A stretch of 16,936 nucleotides of DNA from DATIHT01 sp035480415 (GTDB lineage Bacteria > Patescibacteriota > Microgenomatia > Curtissbacterales > GWA2-41-24), in NCBI GenBank assembly GCA_035480415.1, contig DATIHT010000063.1:1-16936 (forward strand). The letters are read 5' to 3'. This document shows positions 6,903 to 13,295 of this stretch, in pieces. Each line of letters opens with the position of its first letter. The stretch's first letter is position 1. The notes beneath the pieces were generated by a model, which was not told the DNA's origin, made no database searches, and worked only from the letters and a program-made list of their open reading frames with translations. The translations under genes were made by a program, and so were the position numbers.

Positions 6903-7445
6903 ATGTCAAAAATCGGTAAGCAACCAGTATCAATTCCATCAGGCGTAACGGTAAACGTTCAGGATTATCACGTCTCGGTTGTTGGTCCAAAAGGTGAACT
7001 CGCTTTTCAAGCTAGGCCGGAAGTCGCAATAGAGGTAAGGGAAAGTACAGTTTTTGTTACCAGAAAAAATGAAACAAAGTTTGCAAAATCATTGCACGGG
7101 TTAACAAGAAGCGTTATTGCAAATATGGTAAAAGGTGTAACGGACGGTCATCAAAAAACTCTAGAGTTAGTCGGAGTAGGATACAGGGCAGCCAAGCAAG
7201 GCGAAAATCTTGTCTTGAATGTAGGCTACTCTCATCCTGTTGTAATCGAGCAAATACCAGGCATCCAAATTGATACAAAAGAAAACAAAATTATGGTTTC
7301 CGGTGCCGATAAAATATTAGTTGGTGAAACTGCAGCCAAAATCAGAAGAATCCGACCACCAGAACCTTATAAGGGCAAAGGGATTAAATATTCTGGGGAA
7401 TATATAAGAAGAAAGGCAGGTAAGGCCGCGAAAGCAGCAGCCTAA
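6903..7445 (+). CDS. rplF: 50S ribosomal protein L6
   Basis: L6 lies at the base of the L7/L12 stalk near the sarcin-ricin loop. It has two repeated alpha/beta domains: MSKIGKQPVSIPSGVTV at the start of the first, and ELVGVGYRAAKQGENLVLNVGYSHPVV opening the second. The C-terminal signature IRRIRPPEPYKGKGIKYSGEYIRRKAGKA is intact. Length 180 is standard. The nine-base gap from rpsH has no recognisable ribosome-binding site; rplR follows five bases later. Confidence 0.98.
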   Translation: MSKIGKQPVSIPSGVTVNVQDYHVSVVGPKGELAFQARPEVAIEVRESTVFVTRKNETKFAKSLHGLTRSVIANMVKGVTDGHQKTLELVGVGYRAAKQGENLVLNVGYSHPVVIEQIPGIQIDTKENKIMVSGADKILVGETAAKIRRIRPPEPYKGKGIKYSGEYIRRKAGKAAKAAA

Positions 7446-7450
7446 AAATT

Positions 7451-7795
7451 ATGAACAACAAGAGAGTCCAAAAACAAATAAGGCACAAAAGAGTAGTCAA
7501 AAAAATAAAAAGGGCGGGCAATATTCACAGGCTGGTTGTTTTTCGGTCAAATAAATTTATTTATGCTCAGCTGATAGATGATAGTCAGTCAAAAACATTA
7601 GCATCAGCAACAGATGCAAATATTAAAGAAAAAAAGTCTAAAGTCGAAAACGCAAAAGAAGTCGGGAAGTCTTTGGCAAAAAGTGCTCTTGCCAAAAATG
7701 TTAAAAAAATAGTTTTCGATCGCGGCGGATACAAATATCATGGTCGAATTAAAGCTTTGGCAGAAGGCGCAAGAGAAGGAGGTTTAACTTTTTAA
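7451..7795 (+). CDS. rplR: 50S ribosomal protein L18
   Basis: L18 carries 5S rRNA into the large subunit with L5. The basic N-terminus (KRVQKQIRHKRVVKKIK), the strand HRLVVFRSNKFIYAQLIDD, and the C-terminal KKIVFDRGGYKYHGRIKALAEGAREGGLTF match the family, with the typical GGYKYHGRIKALAEGAREGGL ending. Length 114 is normal. rpsE begins at the base after its stop codon. Confidence 0.97.
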   Translation: MNNKRVQKQIRHKRVVKKIKRAGNIHRLVVFRSNKFIYAQLIDDSQSKTLASATDANIKEKKSKVENAKEVGKSLAKSALAKNVKKIVFDRGGYKYHGRIKALAEGAREGGLTF

Positions 7796-8272
7796 ATGGC
7801 ATATCAAAATCGACAACAACATGGGTCTAGATATCCCCAAGAACCCAAAGAATTCGAAGAAAAAGTAATTCAGGTAAACCGTGTTTCCAAAAAAACAAAA
7901 GGCGGTAATAAGATGAGCTTTTCTATTCTTGTGGTAATTGGCGACAAAAAAGGTAGAGTTGGAGTTGGTCTTGGAAAAGCAAAAGATGTTGCTTCGGGAA
8001 TTAGGAAGGCAGTAACCTACGCAAAGAAACATTTAATTGAAGTACCAATTGTAAATGGTACTATTCCACACGATATTTACCTAAAAAGAGGAGCAGCAAA
8101 AATTATTTTGAAACCAGCCCCGGAAGGTTCTGGAGTCATTGCCGGTGGAGCTGTTAGAAACGTAGTAGAAGCCGCAGGTATCAGAAACATATCAAGTAAG
8201 GTTTTGGGCACTAAAAACCAGGCTTCCAATGTCTATGCCACACTCGAAGCGCTAAGTAAGCTTACAAAATGA
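7796..8272 (+). CDS. rpsE: 30S ribosomal protein S5
   Basis: S5 shapes the mRNA entry site and decoding accuracy. The dsRNA-binding-like domain includes VIQVNRVSKKTKGGNKMSFSILVVIGD, with the conserved GxG loop at GRVGVGLGKAKDV. The C-terminal domain contains the LKPAPEGSGVIAGGAVRNVVEAAGI block. At 158 residues it is compact. ATG directly abuts the rplR stop; AAGGAGG at about 7776 is thirteen bases away, rather distant. The stop overlaps rplO, so the L30 gene that usually sits here is missing. Confidence 0.97.
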   Translation: MAYQNRQQHGSRYPQEPKEFEEKVIQVNRVSKKTKGGNKMSFSILVVIGDKKGRVGVGLGKAKDVASGIRKAVTYAKKHLIEVPIVNGTIPHDIYLKRGAAKIILKPAPEGSGVIAGGAVRNVVEAAGIRNISSKVLGTKNQASNVYATLEALSKLTK

Positions 8273-8790
8273 GTTTAAATAAATTAACAAAAATAAAAAC
8301 AAAGAAGTTAAGGCGACTTGGAAGAGGTCCAGGCTCTGGTCGCGGCAAAACCTCGGGTAAAGGCCAAAAAGGTCAAAACGCCAGGGGTAAACTTCCAATT
8401 ACTCATTCTCATCAGGAGGGCGGCCAAAGGCCAATTTTCAAAAGATTGCCATACAGAAGAGGAAAAGGTAATAAAAGCCTTTCCAAAAAACCAATTGCTG
8501 TTAACGTAGAAGCCTTGAATAAATTGCCAAAAAACTCAAGGGTTAATATAGAACTTTTAATAGAACACAGGATAGTTGAAAAATCAGACGCTAAAATTTA
8601 CGGAGTAAAAATACTTGGTAATGGAAAAGTCGAGAATGTACTAACAATAGTATTACCGATCTCAAAAAGTGCGGCGCAGAAAATAGAAAAGGCAGGCGGT
8701 AAAATAGAAACTGTACCAAAAACTAAAAAGGAGCTAAGCAAAAAAACTGCCCACAACAATGAAAAACCAAAAGCAAAAACAGAAAAATGA
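8269..8790 (+). CDS. rplO: 50S ribosomal protein L15
   Basis: L15 is a late-assembly large-subunit protein that threads through 23S rRNA. The N-terminal glycine/basic segment RRLGRGPGSGRGKTSGKGQKGQNAR is diagnostic, followed by EGGQRPIFKRLPYRRG. The globular part includes VNVEALNKLPKNSRVNIELL and the ending GNGKVENVLTIVLPISKSAAQKIEKAGGK. At 173 residues it exceeds the usual ~145 through a Lys-rich tail after about 150. It overlaps rpsE (ATGA) and secY (ATGA). Confidence 0.97.
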   Translation: MSLNKLTKIKTKKLRRLGRGPGSGRGKTSGKGQKGQNARGKLPITHSHQEGGQRPIFKRLPYRRGKGNKSLSKKPIAVNVEALNKLPKNSRVNIELLIEHRIVEKSDAKIYGVKILGNGKVENVLTIVLPISKSAAQKIEKAGGKIETVPKTKKELSKKTAHNNEKPKAKTEK

Positions 8791-10076
8791 ATTTTGTAAA
8801 AGCTATTCAGAATATTTTAAGGGTAAAAGAACTTAGAAAAAAAATTCTTTTCACCGCAGCTATCTTTTTAGTCTTTAGAATCTTTGCTTTTGTTCCTGTT
8901 CCAGGAGTCGATATTTCTTCCATTAAAAATCTTTTTGCGCAAAGTCAATTTCTTTCATTGCTGGACATATTTTCAGGCGGTACACTCGCCAATTTTTCAG
9001 TCATGTCACTCGGACTTAATCCTTACATCAACGCAAGCATCATCATGCAGCTTCTGCAAATGGTCATACCAAAATTAGAAGAAATGTCCAAAGAAGGCGA
9101 AGCAGAAAGAGAGAAACTCAATCAATATACGCGCTACATAACTGTTCCGCTTGCTGCAATTCAATCTTTCGGCATGTATATTTTGCTCAAAAATTCTAAC
9201 ATCATAACCACCATCACTCCCATGTCGCTTCTTACTTTAGTAGTGACAATGACAGCGGGAACTGTACTTTTGATGTGGCTTGGAGAATTAATTACGGAAA
9301 AGGGAATTGGTAATGGAATATCGATGGTTATTTTTGCCGGAATTGCGGCAAGATTACCGGTTGGCATAATTCAGACGGCATCAGTTTTTGACCCAAGCCA
9401 GCTTAGAAATATTCTCATCTTTGCGGCAATGGCAATTTTTGTAATAGTTTCGATTGTTTTTGTGACAGAAGCCAGGCGCCCAATCCAGGTCTATTATTCC
9501 AGAAGGTCCGCAAGTCCCAAAGAAGGCGGTGGTCTAAAGAGTTTCATACCACTTCGTCTAAACCAGGCAGGAGTAATTCCAATAATTTTTGCGGTATCTT
9601 TAATCCTTTTGCCAACAACATTTTCCAAGTTTTTTGAAAGCTCGCCAAATGTCACAATTGCAAATATTGCACAAAATGTTCAGAAATTATTTAATCCAAA
9701 CGGAATTACTTACAATGTTGTCTACTTTTTATTGGTTGTTGTGTTCACATACTTCTACACAACTGTTGCTTTCAATACAAAGCAAATTTCCGAAATGCTT
9801 ATGAAACAGGGCGGTTTTATTCAGGGAATTAGGCCCGGATTGCCAACCAAAAAATATCTTGATTATGTTTCATTAAGAATAACTTTATTTGGAGCTTTAT
9901 TTTTAGGATTCATTGCTGTTATTCCGTCACTCGCGCAAAGATTTACCAATATAACAACACTCCTAATTGGTGGAACAGGTCTTTTGATAGTTGTGTCAGT
10001 CGTACTGGAAACCACAAAGCAAATAGAATCTTTAATTGTTATGAAAGATTACGATAGTTTTCTGAAAAAGAAATGA
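8787..10076 (+). CDS. secY: Protein translocase subunit SecY
   Basis: SecY is the channel of the SecYEG translocon in the cytoplasmic membrane. Ten hydrophobic segments can be placed at about 19-37, 70-93 (after the plug LDIFSGGTLANF at 59-70), 117-134, 145-166, 175-195, 207-227, 257-278, 309-329, 363-382 and 390-408. Family motifs are LGLNPYINASIIMQLL (75-90), GELITEKGIGNGISMVIFAGI (166-186), EARRPIQVYYSRR (228-240) and LRLNQAGVIPIIFA (256-269). Length 429 is normal. It starts within the rplO end without a Shine-Dalgarno and overlaps adk by four bases. Confidence 0.98.
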   Translation: MNFVKAIQNILRVKELRKKILFTAAIFLVFRIFAFVPVPGVDISSIKNLFAQSQFLSLLDIFSGGTLANFSVMSLGLNPYINASIIMQLLQMVIPKLEEMSKEGEAEREKLNQYTRYITVPLAAIQSFGMYILLKNSNIITTITPMSLLTLVVTMTAGTVLLMWLGELITEKGIGNGISMVIFAGIAARLPVGIIQTASVFDPSQLRNILIFAAMAIFVIVSIVFVTEARRPIQVYYSRRSASPKEGGGLKSFIPLRLNQAGVIPIIFAVSLILLPTTFSKFFESSPNVTIANIAQNVQKLFNPNGITYNVVYFLLVVVFTYFYTTVAFNTKQISEMLMKQGGFIQGIRPGLPTKKYLDYVSLRITLFGALFLGFIAVIPSLAQRFTNITTLLIGGTGLLIVVSVVLETTKQIESLIVMKDYDSFLKKK

Positions 10077-10597
10077 AAATAATATTTTTAGGACCGCAAG
10101 GTTCAGGCAAATCAACTCAGGCAAAAATGCTATCAGAGCATCTTAATGTTCCATACATCGAGATGGGACAGATGCTCAGAGACAAAATGACAGACAACAC
10201 TCAAGACGCACAAGATATTAAAGTGGCAATGGAATCTGGTAATTTGGTGGACAACGAAATAACAATAAGAGCCCTAACAGAAAGACTAACAAAACCAGAT
10301 GCAAAAGACGGGTTTGTTCTGGATGGTTATCCAAGAAACCAAGAGCAATTGGATAAATTTCCAATTGAAGTGGATAAAGTAATTTATGTAAAAGTTCCGG
10401 ACGAAGAAGCAATTTCAAGACTCTCAAAAAGAGCAAGAGCAGATGATACCCCGGAAGCAATACAAAAAAGACTTGAGATTTATCACAACGAGACAGAACC
10501 GCTACTTGAACAATTTAGACAAAAAGGTTTACTTACAGAGGTAGACGGTAAACCTAATATAGATGATGTCAAAAAAGCACTTTTAAATTTGTTCTGA
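10073..10597 (+). CDS. adk: Adenylate kinase, short form without the LID insert
   Basis: Adenylate kinase interconverts ATP + AMP and 2 ADP in the cytoplasm. The P-loop GPQGSGKST is at 7-15, the AMP-binding region EMGQMLR at 30-36 with Arg-36, and the DGYPRNQEQ motif at 84-92. The LID domain, normally about 30-40 residues between the two arginine segments, is absent: SRLSKRARADDTPEAIQKRL (115-134) joins the halves directly. Hence 174 rather than ~214 residues, and no zinc cysteines. The catalytic arginines 120, 122 and 133 remain. Overlaps secY by four bases; map follows after one base. A related short NMP kinase is the only realistic alternative. Confidence 0.93.
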   Translation: MKIIFLGPQGSGKSTQAKMLSEHLNVPYIEMGQMLRDKMTDNTQDAQDIKVAMESGNLVDNEITIRALTERLTKPDAKDGFVLDGYPRNQEQLDKFPIEVDKVIYVKVPDEEAISRLSKRARADDTPEAIQKRLEIYHNETEPLLEQFRQKGLLTEVDGKPNIDDVKKALLNLF

Positions 10598-10598
10598 A

Positions 10599-11348
10599 AT
10601 GAGCCAGATAAAAACCAGGGAAGAGATTGAGCTAATGAAAGTATCTGGTAAGGTTGCAGCCAAAGCTCTTAAAAAGATTTTGGAAAATATTAAACCTGGG
10701 GTCAAAGCAATAGAATTAGACACGCTTGCAAAAGAAGTCATGGAGGCAGAAGGTGCGACAGCATCTTTTCCGACAGTCGAAGACTACAAATGGGCAACAT
10801 GTATAACTTTTAACGAACAAGTTGTTCATGGGATACCGACACAAAGAGAACTTAAAGACGGAGATATAGTAAGTATAGATACGGGTGCTTTGTATAAGGG
10901 TTATCACAGCGACATGGCGATAACATTTCCGGTTGGTAAAATCTCGCAAGAAACTGAAAAGTTTCTAAAAGTCGGAGAAAAAGCATTGGATTTGGCAATA
11001 TCAAAAGCAAAAGCAGGAAACACCATAGGTGATGTTTCCCAAGCCTTACAGGAAACAATAGAGGGAGCAGGCTATTCAATAGTTAAAAACTTAACCGGAC
11101 ACGGAATAGGAACAGAGCTCCACGAAGAACCAATGGTTCCAGGGTTCGGTAAGGCCGGAATAGGACCAAAAATAAAAGAGGGCATGACATTGGCAATAGA
11201 GGCCATATATGCCCAGAAATCTGGCAAAGTTTATTTAGAAGACGACGGTTGGACAATTACAACCCAAGATGGCTCACTTGGGGGATTATTTGAAAAAACT
11301 ATAGTTGTTACAAAAGGTGGCCCTATAGTCTTGACGCCATATCTATGA
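10599..11348 (+). CDS. map: Methionine aminopeptidase, type I
   Basis: This enzyme removes the initiator methionine from nascent proteins. All five metal ligands are visible: Asp94 (SIDTG), Asp105 (HSDMA), His168 (TGHGIG), Glu201 (AIEAIYA) and Glu232 (FEKTIVV); the substrate-gating His77 lies in VVHGIP. Glu201 sits in AIEAIYA where most homologues have IEPM, a small change beside the active site. At 249 residues with no N-terminal extension it is the simple type Ia form. The 3' end (TTGACG at 11331) doubles as the -35 element of a promoter for infA. Confidence 0.97.
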   Translation: MSQIKTREEIELMKVSGKVAAKALKKILENIKPGVKAIELDTLAKEVMEAEGATASFPTVEDYKWATCITFNEQVVHGIPTQRELKDGDIVSIDTGALYKGYHSDMAITFPVGKISQETEKFLKVGEKALDLAISKAKAGNTIGDVSQALQETIEGAGYSIVKNLTGHGIGTELHEEPMVPGFGKAGIGPKIKEGMTLAIEAIYAQKSGKVYLEDDGWTITTQDGSLGGLFEKTIVVTKGGPIVLTPYL

Positions 11349-11359
11349 TTATGTACAAT
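11331..11359 (+). promoter_or_regulatory. Sigma70-type promoter for infA and the alpha genes
   Basis: TTGACG (11331-11336) and TACAAT (11354-11359) each match five of six consensus bases and are separated by exactly 17 bases. The -35 lies within the last codons of map. Transcription would begin near 11366, only about 15 bases before the infA ATG. Assignment is by sequence match only. Confidence 0.65.
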
Positions 11360-11381
11360 TACCGTTCAGACCAAATTGCCT

Positions 11382-11624
11382 ATGAGTAAAGCAGGAGTCA
11401 TAGAACTCGATGGTGAGGTTGTAGAAGCTTTGCCAAACACAATGTTTCGGGTAAAAGTAAATAAAGGGTCACTGCCGGGTGTCGAAGAGGATAAAATAGT
11501 ACTTTGTCATCTATCCGGGAAAATGCGCATACACTACGTAAGAATTCTGCCGGGTGACAGAGTAAAAATTGAAATGACACCTTACGATTTAACCAAAGGA
11601 AGGATTACGTTTAAGCAGAGATAA
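11382..11624 (+). CDS. infA: Translation initiation factor IF-1 with enlarged loop
   Basis: IF-1 binds the A site of the 30S subunit during initiation. The OB fold is clear: GVIELDGEVVEALPNTMFRV, then HLSGKMRIHYVRILPGDRV and MTPYDLTKGRITFKQR. Compared with the usual ~72 residues, this 80-residue protein carries about eight extra residues in the loop around 26-37 (KVNKGSLPGVEEDKIVL) between two strands. I chose ATG at 11382; a TTG at 11376 would add two residues. No Shine-Dalgarno is present. The -10 of a promoter lies 22 bases upstream, so its leader is very short. Placement after map is classic. Confidence 0.96.
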   Translation: MSKAGVIELDGEVVEALPNTMFRVKVNKGSLPGVEEDKIVLCHLSGKMRIHYVRILPGDRVKIEMTPYDLTKGRITFKQR

Positions 11625-11634
11625 TGTATAAATT

Positions 11635-11666
11635 AATTTTAAATTTACCTTTGGTAATTTAAAATT
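11635..11666 (+). promoter_or_regulatory. A/T-rich stem-loop in the rpmJ leader
   Basis: Bases 11635-11649 pair with 11653-11666 around a TTT loop, giving 14 base pairs with one bulged T and ending in two G-C pairs at the loop. No T-run follows on the + strand, so it is not a standard terminator. It may be an mRNA processing or stability element, or part of a ribosomal-protein control leader. Confidence 0.6.
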
Positions 11667-11689
11667 GTCCCATTAGGGAAAGAGGAATA

Positions 11690-11720
11690 TTAAGGAGAAA
11701 ACCGTAGGGTGTCTCCTTAA
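11690..11720 (+). promoter_or_regulatory. Perfect 9-bp stem-loop sequestering a Shine-Dalgarno before rpmJ
   Basis: TTAAGGAGA (11690-11698) is exactly complementary to TCTCCTTAA (11712-11720), with a 13-base loop. The left arm contains AAGGAG, a textbook Shine-Dalgarno that sits about 30 bases from the rpmJ ATG, and the right arm is its antisense, ending seven bases before that ATG. In the folded state the site is hidden. The layout suggests translational control of the L36-S13-S11-S4-alpha block; the ligand is unknown. Confidence 0.6.
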
Positions 11721-11727
11721 AGTCACT

Positions 11728-11844
11728 ATGAAAGTACAAGCTTCAGTTAAAAAAAGATGTATAAATTGCAAAATCGTCAAAAGGCGAGGTGCTCTGTACG
11801 TAATTTGTAGTACAAACCCGCGCCACAAACAAAGACAAGGATAA
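11728..11844 (+). CDS. rpmJ: 50S ribosomal protein L36
   Basis: L36 is the smallest large-subunit protein and folds around one zinc ion. The 38-residue product starts MKVQASVKKRC and has the complete ligand set Cys11-x2-Cys14, Cys27 and His33 (CINCKIVKRRGALYVICS, then NPRHKQRQG). It is too short for most ORF cut-offs but unmistakable. It lies between infA and rpsM, as usual for the alpha operon. Start choice is fixed by homology; the leader before it contains two stem-loops. Confidence 0.97.
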   Translation: MKVQASVKKRCINCKIVKRRGALYVICSTNPRHKQRQG

Positions 11845-11848
11845 TTTT

Positions 11849-12271
11849 ATGGCAAGAATAACAGGAGTAGATCTACCAAACGAAAAAAGAATAGAAGCAT
11901 CGCTTCCTTATCTATATGGTATTGGTCCAGCCCTAACCAAGGTTATTTTGCAAAAATGCCAGATAGACCCAAATATAAGGACCAAAAACTTAACAGAAGA
12001 TCAGGTAAATCAACTACAAAAAGCTGTTGACGAATATAAGGTAGAAGGAGATTTAAGAAGAGAGGTTCAGGCGAACATTAAACGCTTACAAGAAATAGGA
12101 TCTTACAAAGGCATAAGGCACTCGAAAAATCTGCCGGTACGGGGGCAACGAACAAAGACAAACGCCAGAACTAAAAGAGGCAAGAGAGTAACAATTGGAA
12201 CAGTTAGGAAAGAAGCAGTTTCAAAAATTGGAGGTAGCGCAGAAGCAAAAACCGCTCCTGCAGCTAAATAA
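11849..12271 (+). CDS. rpsM: 30S ribosomal protein S13
   Basis: S13 sits on the head of the 30S subunit, contacts S19 and P-site tRNA, and forms intersubunit bridges. It begins MARITGVDLPNEKRIEASLPYLYGIG, has the helix-turn segment with GDLRREVQANIKRL, and the basic signature GSYKGIRHSKNLPVRGQRTKTNARTKRG. At 140 residues it has an Ala/Lys/Thr-rich tail of about 15 residues beyond the norm. AAGGA seven bases upstream provides the ribosome-binding site. rpsK starts two bases after its stop. Confidence 0.97.
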   Translation: MARITGVDLPNEKRIEASLPYLYGIGPALTKVILQKCQIDPNIRTKNLTEDQVNQLQKAVDEYKVEGDLRREVQANIKRLQEIGSYKGIRHSKNLPVRGQRTKTNARTKRGKRVTIGTVRKEAVSKIGGSAEAKTAPAAK

Positions 12272-12273
12272 AC

Positions 12274-12651
12274 TTGGCAGTTAAAAAAGAAAAAAAGACA
12301 GCAAAAACATCAAGGGGTCGGGCATATGTCACGGCTACTTTTAACAATACCCTTGTTAATGTAACAGACGAAAATGGTAATACCCTAACTTGGGGTTCGG
12401 CAGGTGCGTCTGGTTTTAAAGGTGCAAGAAAAGCAACGCCTTACGCAGCAACAACCGCTGTCGAGACAGTTGCCAAAAAAGCCAAAGAAATGGGTATCAC
12501 AAGTATCGAACTTTATATTAAAGGTCCTGGTCCAGGAAGAGATGGCGCAATTCGTGCATTCAAATCTGCAGGCTTGGAAATTGTAATGATTGCAGATGTC
12601 ACACCGATTCCGCACAACGGTCCAAGGGCATCAAAAAGGAGAAGGGTTTAA
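12274..12651 (+). CDS. rpsK: 30S ribosomal protein S11 (TTG start)
   Basis: S11 lies on the platform at the mRNA exit. Typical blocks are GRAYVTATFNNTLVNVTDENGN, WGSAGASGFKGARKATPYAA and the ending IKGPGPGRDGAIRAF with TPIPHNGPRASKRRRV. Only TTG at 12274 gives the normal N-terminus (LAVKKEKKTAK, first residue read as Met); no ATG or GTG is available in frame upstream and the next would cut into the fold. There is no Shine-Dalgarno before it, so it probably relies on coupling with rpsM, two bases away. The stop overlaps rpsD (TAATG). Confidence 0.95.
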   Translation: MAVKKEKKTAKTSRGRAYVTATFNNTLVNVTDENGNTLTWGSAGASGFKGARKATPYAATTAVETVAKKAKEMGITSIELYIKGPGPGRDGAIRAFKSAGLEIVMIADVTPIPHNGPRASKRRRV

Positions 12652-13259
12652 TGGCAAGATACACCGGTCCAAAACACAGACTTTGCAGAGCAGAAGGTAT
12701 GGCAATATGTGGTTCGCCTAATTGTCCGGTAACCAAGAAAAATGCCGGGCCTCCCGGCCAGCACGGTCAAAAAGGAAGAAGAAAGCTTTCTGAATATGGT
12801 ATTCAACTTAGAGAAAAACAGAAAGTAAAAAGAATGTATGGGGTACTGGAAAGACAGTTTAGTAAGTACTTCAATATGGCCCAGGCAAAAAAAGAAGCAA
12901 CTGGTGAAGCGTTACTTCAAATTCTAGAAACAAGACTCGATAACGTTATGTACAGGATTGCCTTGGCAGCAAGCAGACCACAGGCAAGACAACTCGTTTC
13001 CCATGGTCATGTAACTGTAAATGGAAAAAGAGTGACAATACCTTCATATAATGTTAAAATTGGCGACATTGTTTCGCTTTCTGCCAAAAGTGCCAATCTA
13101 CCTTTCATTAAAAAATTAGCAGAAGAAAAAAAGGAAGAAAAACTTCCTTCTTGGGTTAGTAAAAAAGCGCTTGTTGCCAAAATAGAAAGTATGCCCAAAA
13201 GAGAAGATTTAGAATTGGATATTAACGAAAGACTAATCGTTGAGTATTACTCAAGATAA
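12651..13259 (+). CDS. rpsD: 30S ribosomal protein S4
   Basis: S4 nucleates 30S assembly and in enterobacteria represses the alpha operon by binding its leader. The N-terminal domain has a zinc-type set His9, Cys12, Cys20, Cys25 (PKHRLC, then AICGSPNC), in which His9 replaces the first cysteine of four-Cys forms such as Thermus. PPGQHGQKGRRKLSEYGIQLREKQKVKRMYG follows. The S4 RNA-binding domain is at about 94-155 (RLDNVMYRIALAASRPQARQLVSHGHVTVNGKRV). Length 202 is standard. AAGGAG lies about nine bases upstream. Confidence 0.97.
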   Translation: MARYTGPKHRLCRAEGMAICGSPNCPVTKKNAGPPGQHGQKGRRKLSEYGIQLREKQKVKRMYGVLERQFSKYFNMAQAKKEATGEALLQILETRLDNVMYRIALAASRPQARQLVSHGHVTVNGKRVTIPSYNVKIGDIVSLSAKSANLPFIKKLAEEKKEEKLPSWVSKKALVAKIESMPKREDLELDINERLIVEYYSR

Positions 13260-13261
13260 TT

Positions 13262-13294
13262 ATGAAAAAAGTGAAGGAGGTGAAACCAGACTAA
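13262..13294 (+). other. Ten-codon mini-ORF in the rpoA leader
   Basis: Between rpsD and rpoA, ATG at 13262 opens a frame reading MKKVKEVKPD and stops at 13292-13294, one base before the rpoA ATG. It starts two bases after the rpsD stop. It may be chance in A-rich DNA, or may carry ribosomes from rpsD to rpoA. It contains the strong AAGGAGG listed separately. Confidence 0.25.
13274..13280 (+). promoter_or_regulatory. Shine-Dalgarno with unusually wide spacing before rpoA
   Basis: AAGGAGG ends 15 bases before the ATG of rpoA at 13296, wider than the usual five to ten. No nearer in-frame start exists, since TGA at 13281 closes the frame upstream. Confidence 0.5.
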
Positions 13295-13295
13295 A

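Noticed and set aside
11635..11666. Intrinsic terminator between infA and rpmJ
   Set aside because: The stem is good but no T-run follows on the + strand, and the alpha genes continue directly. It is kept as a leader structure.
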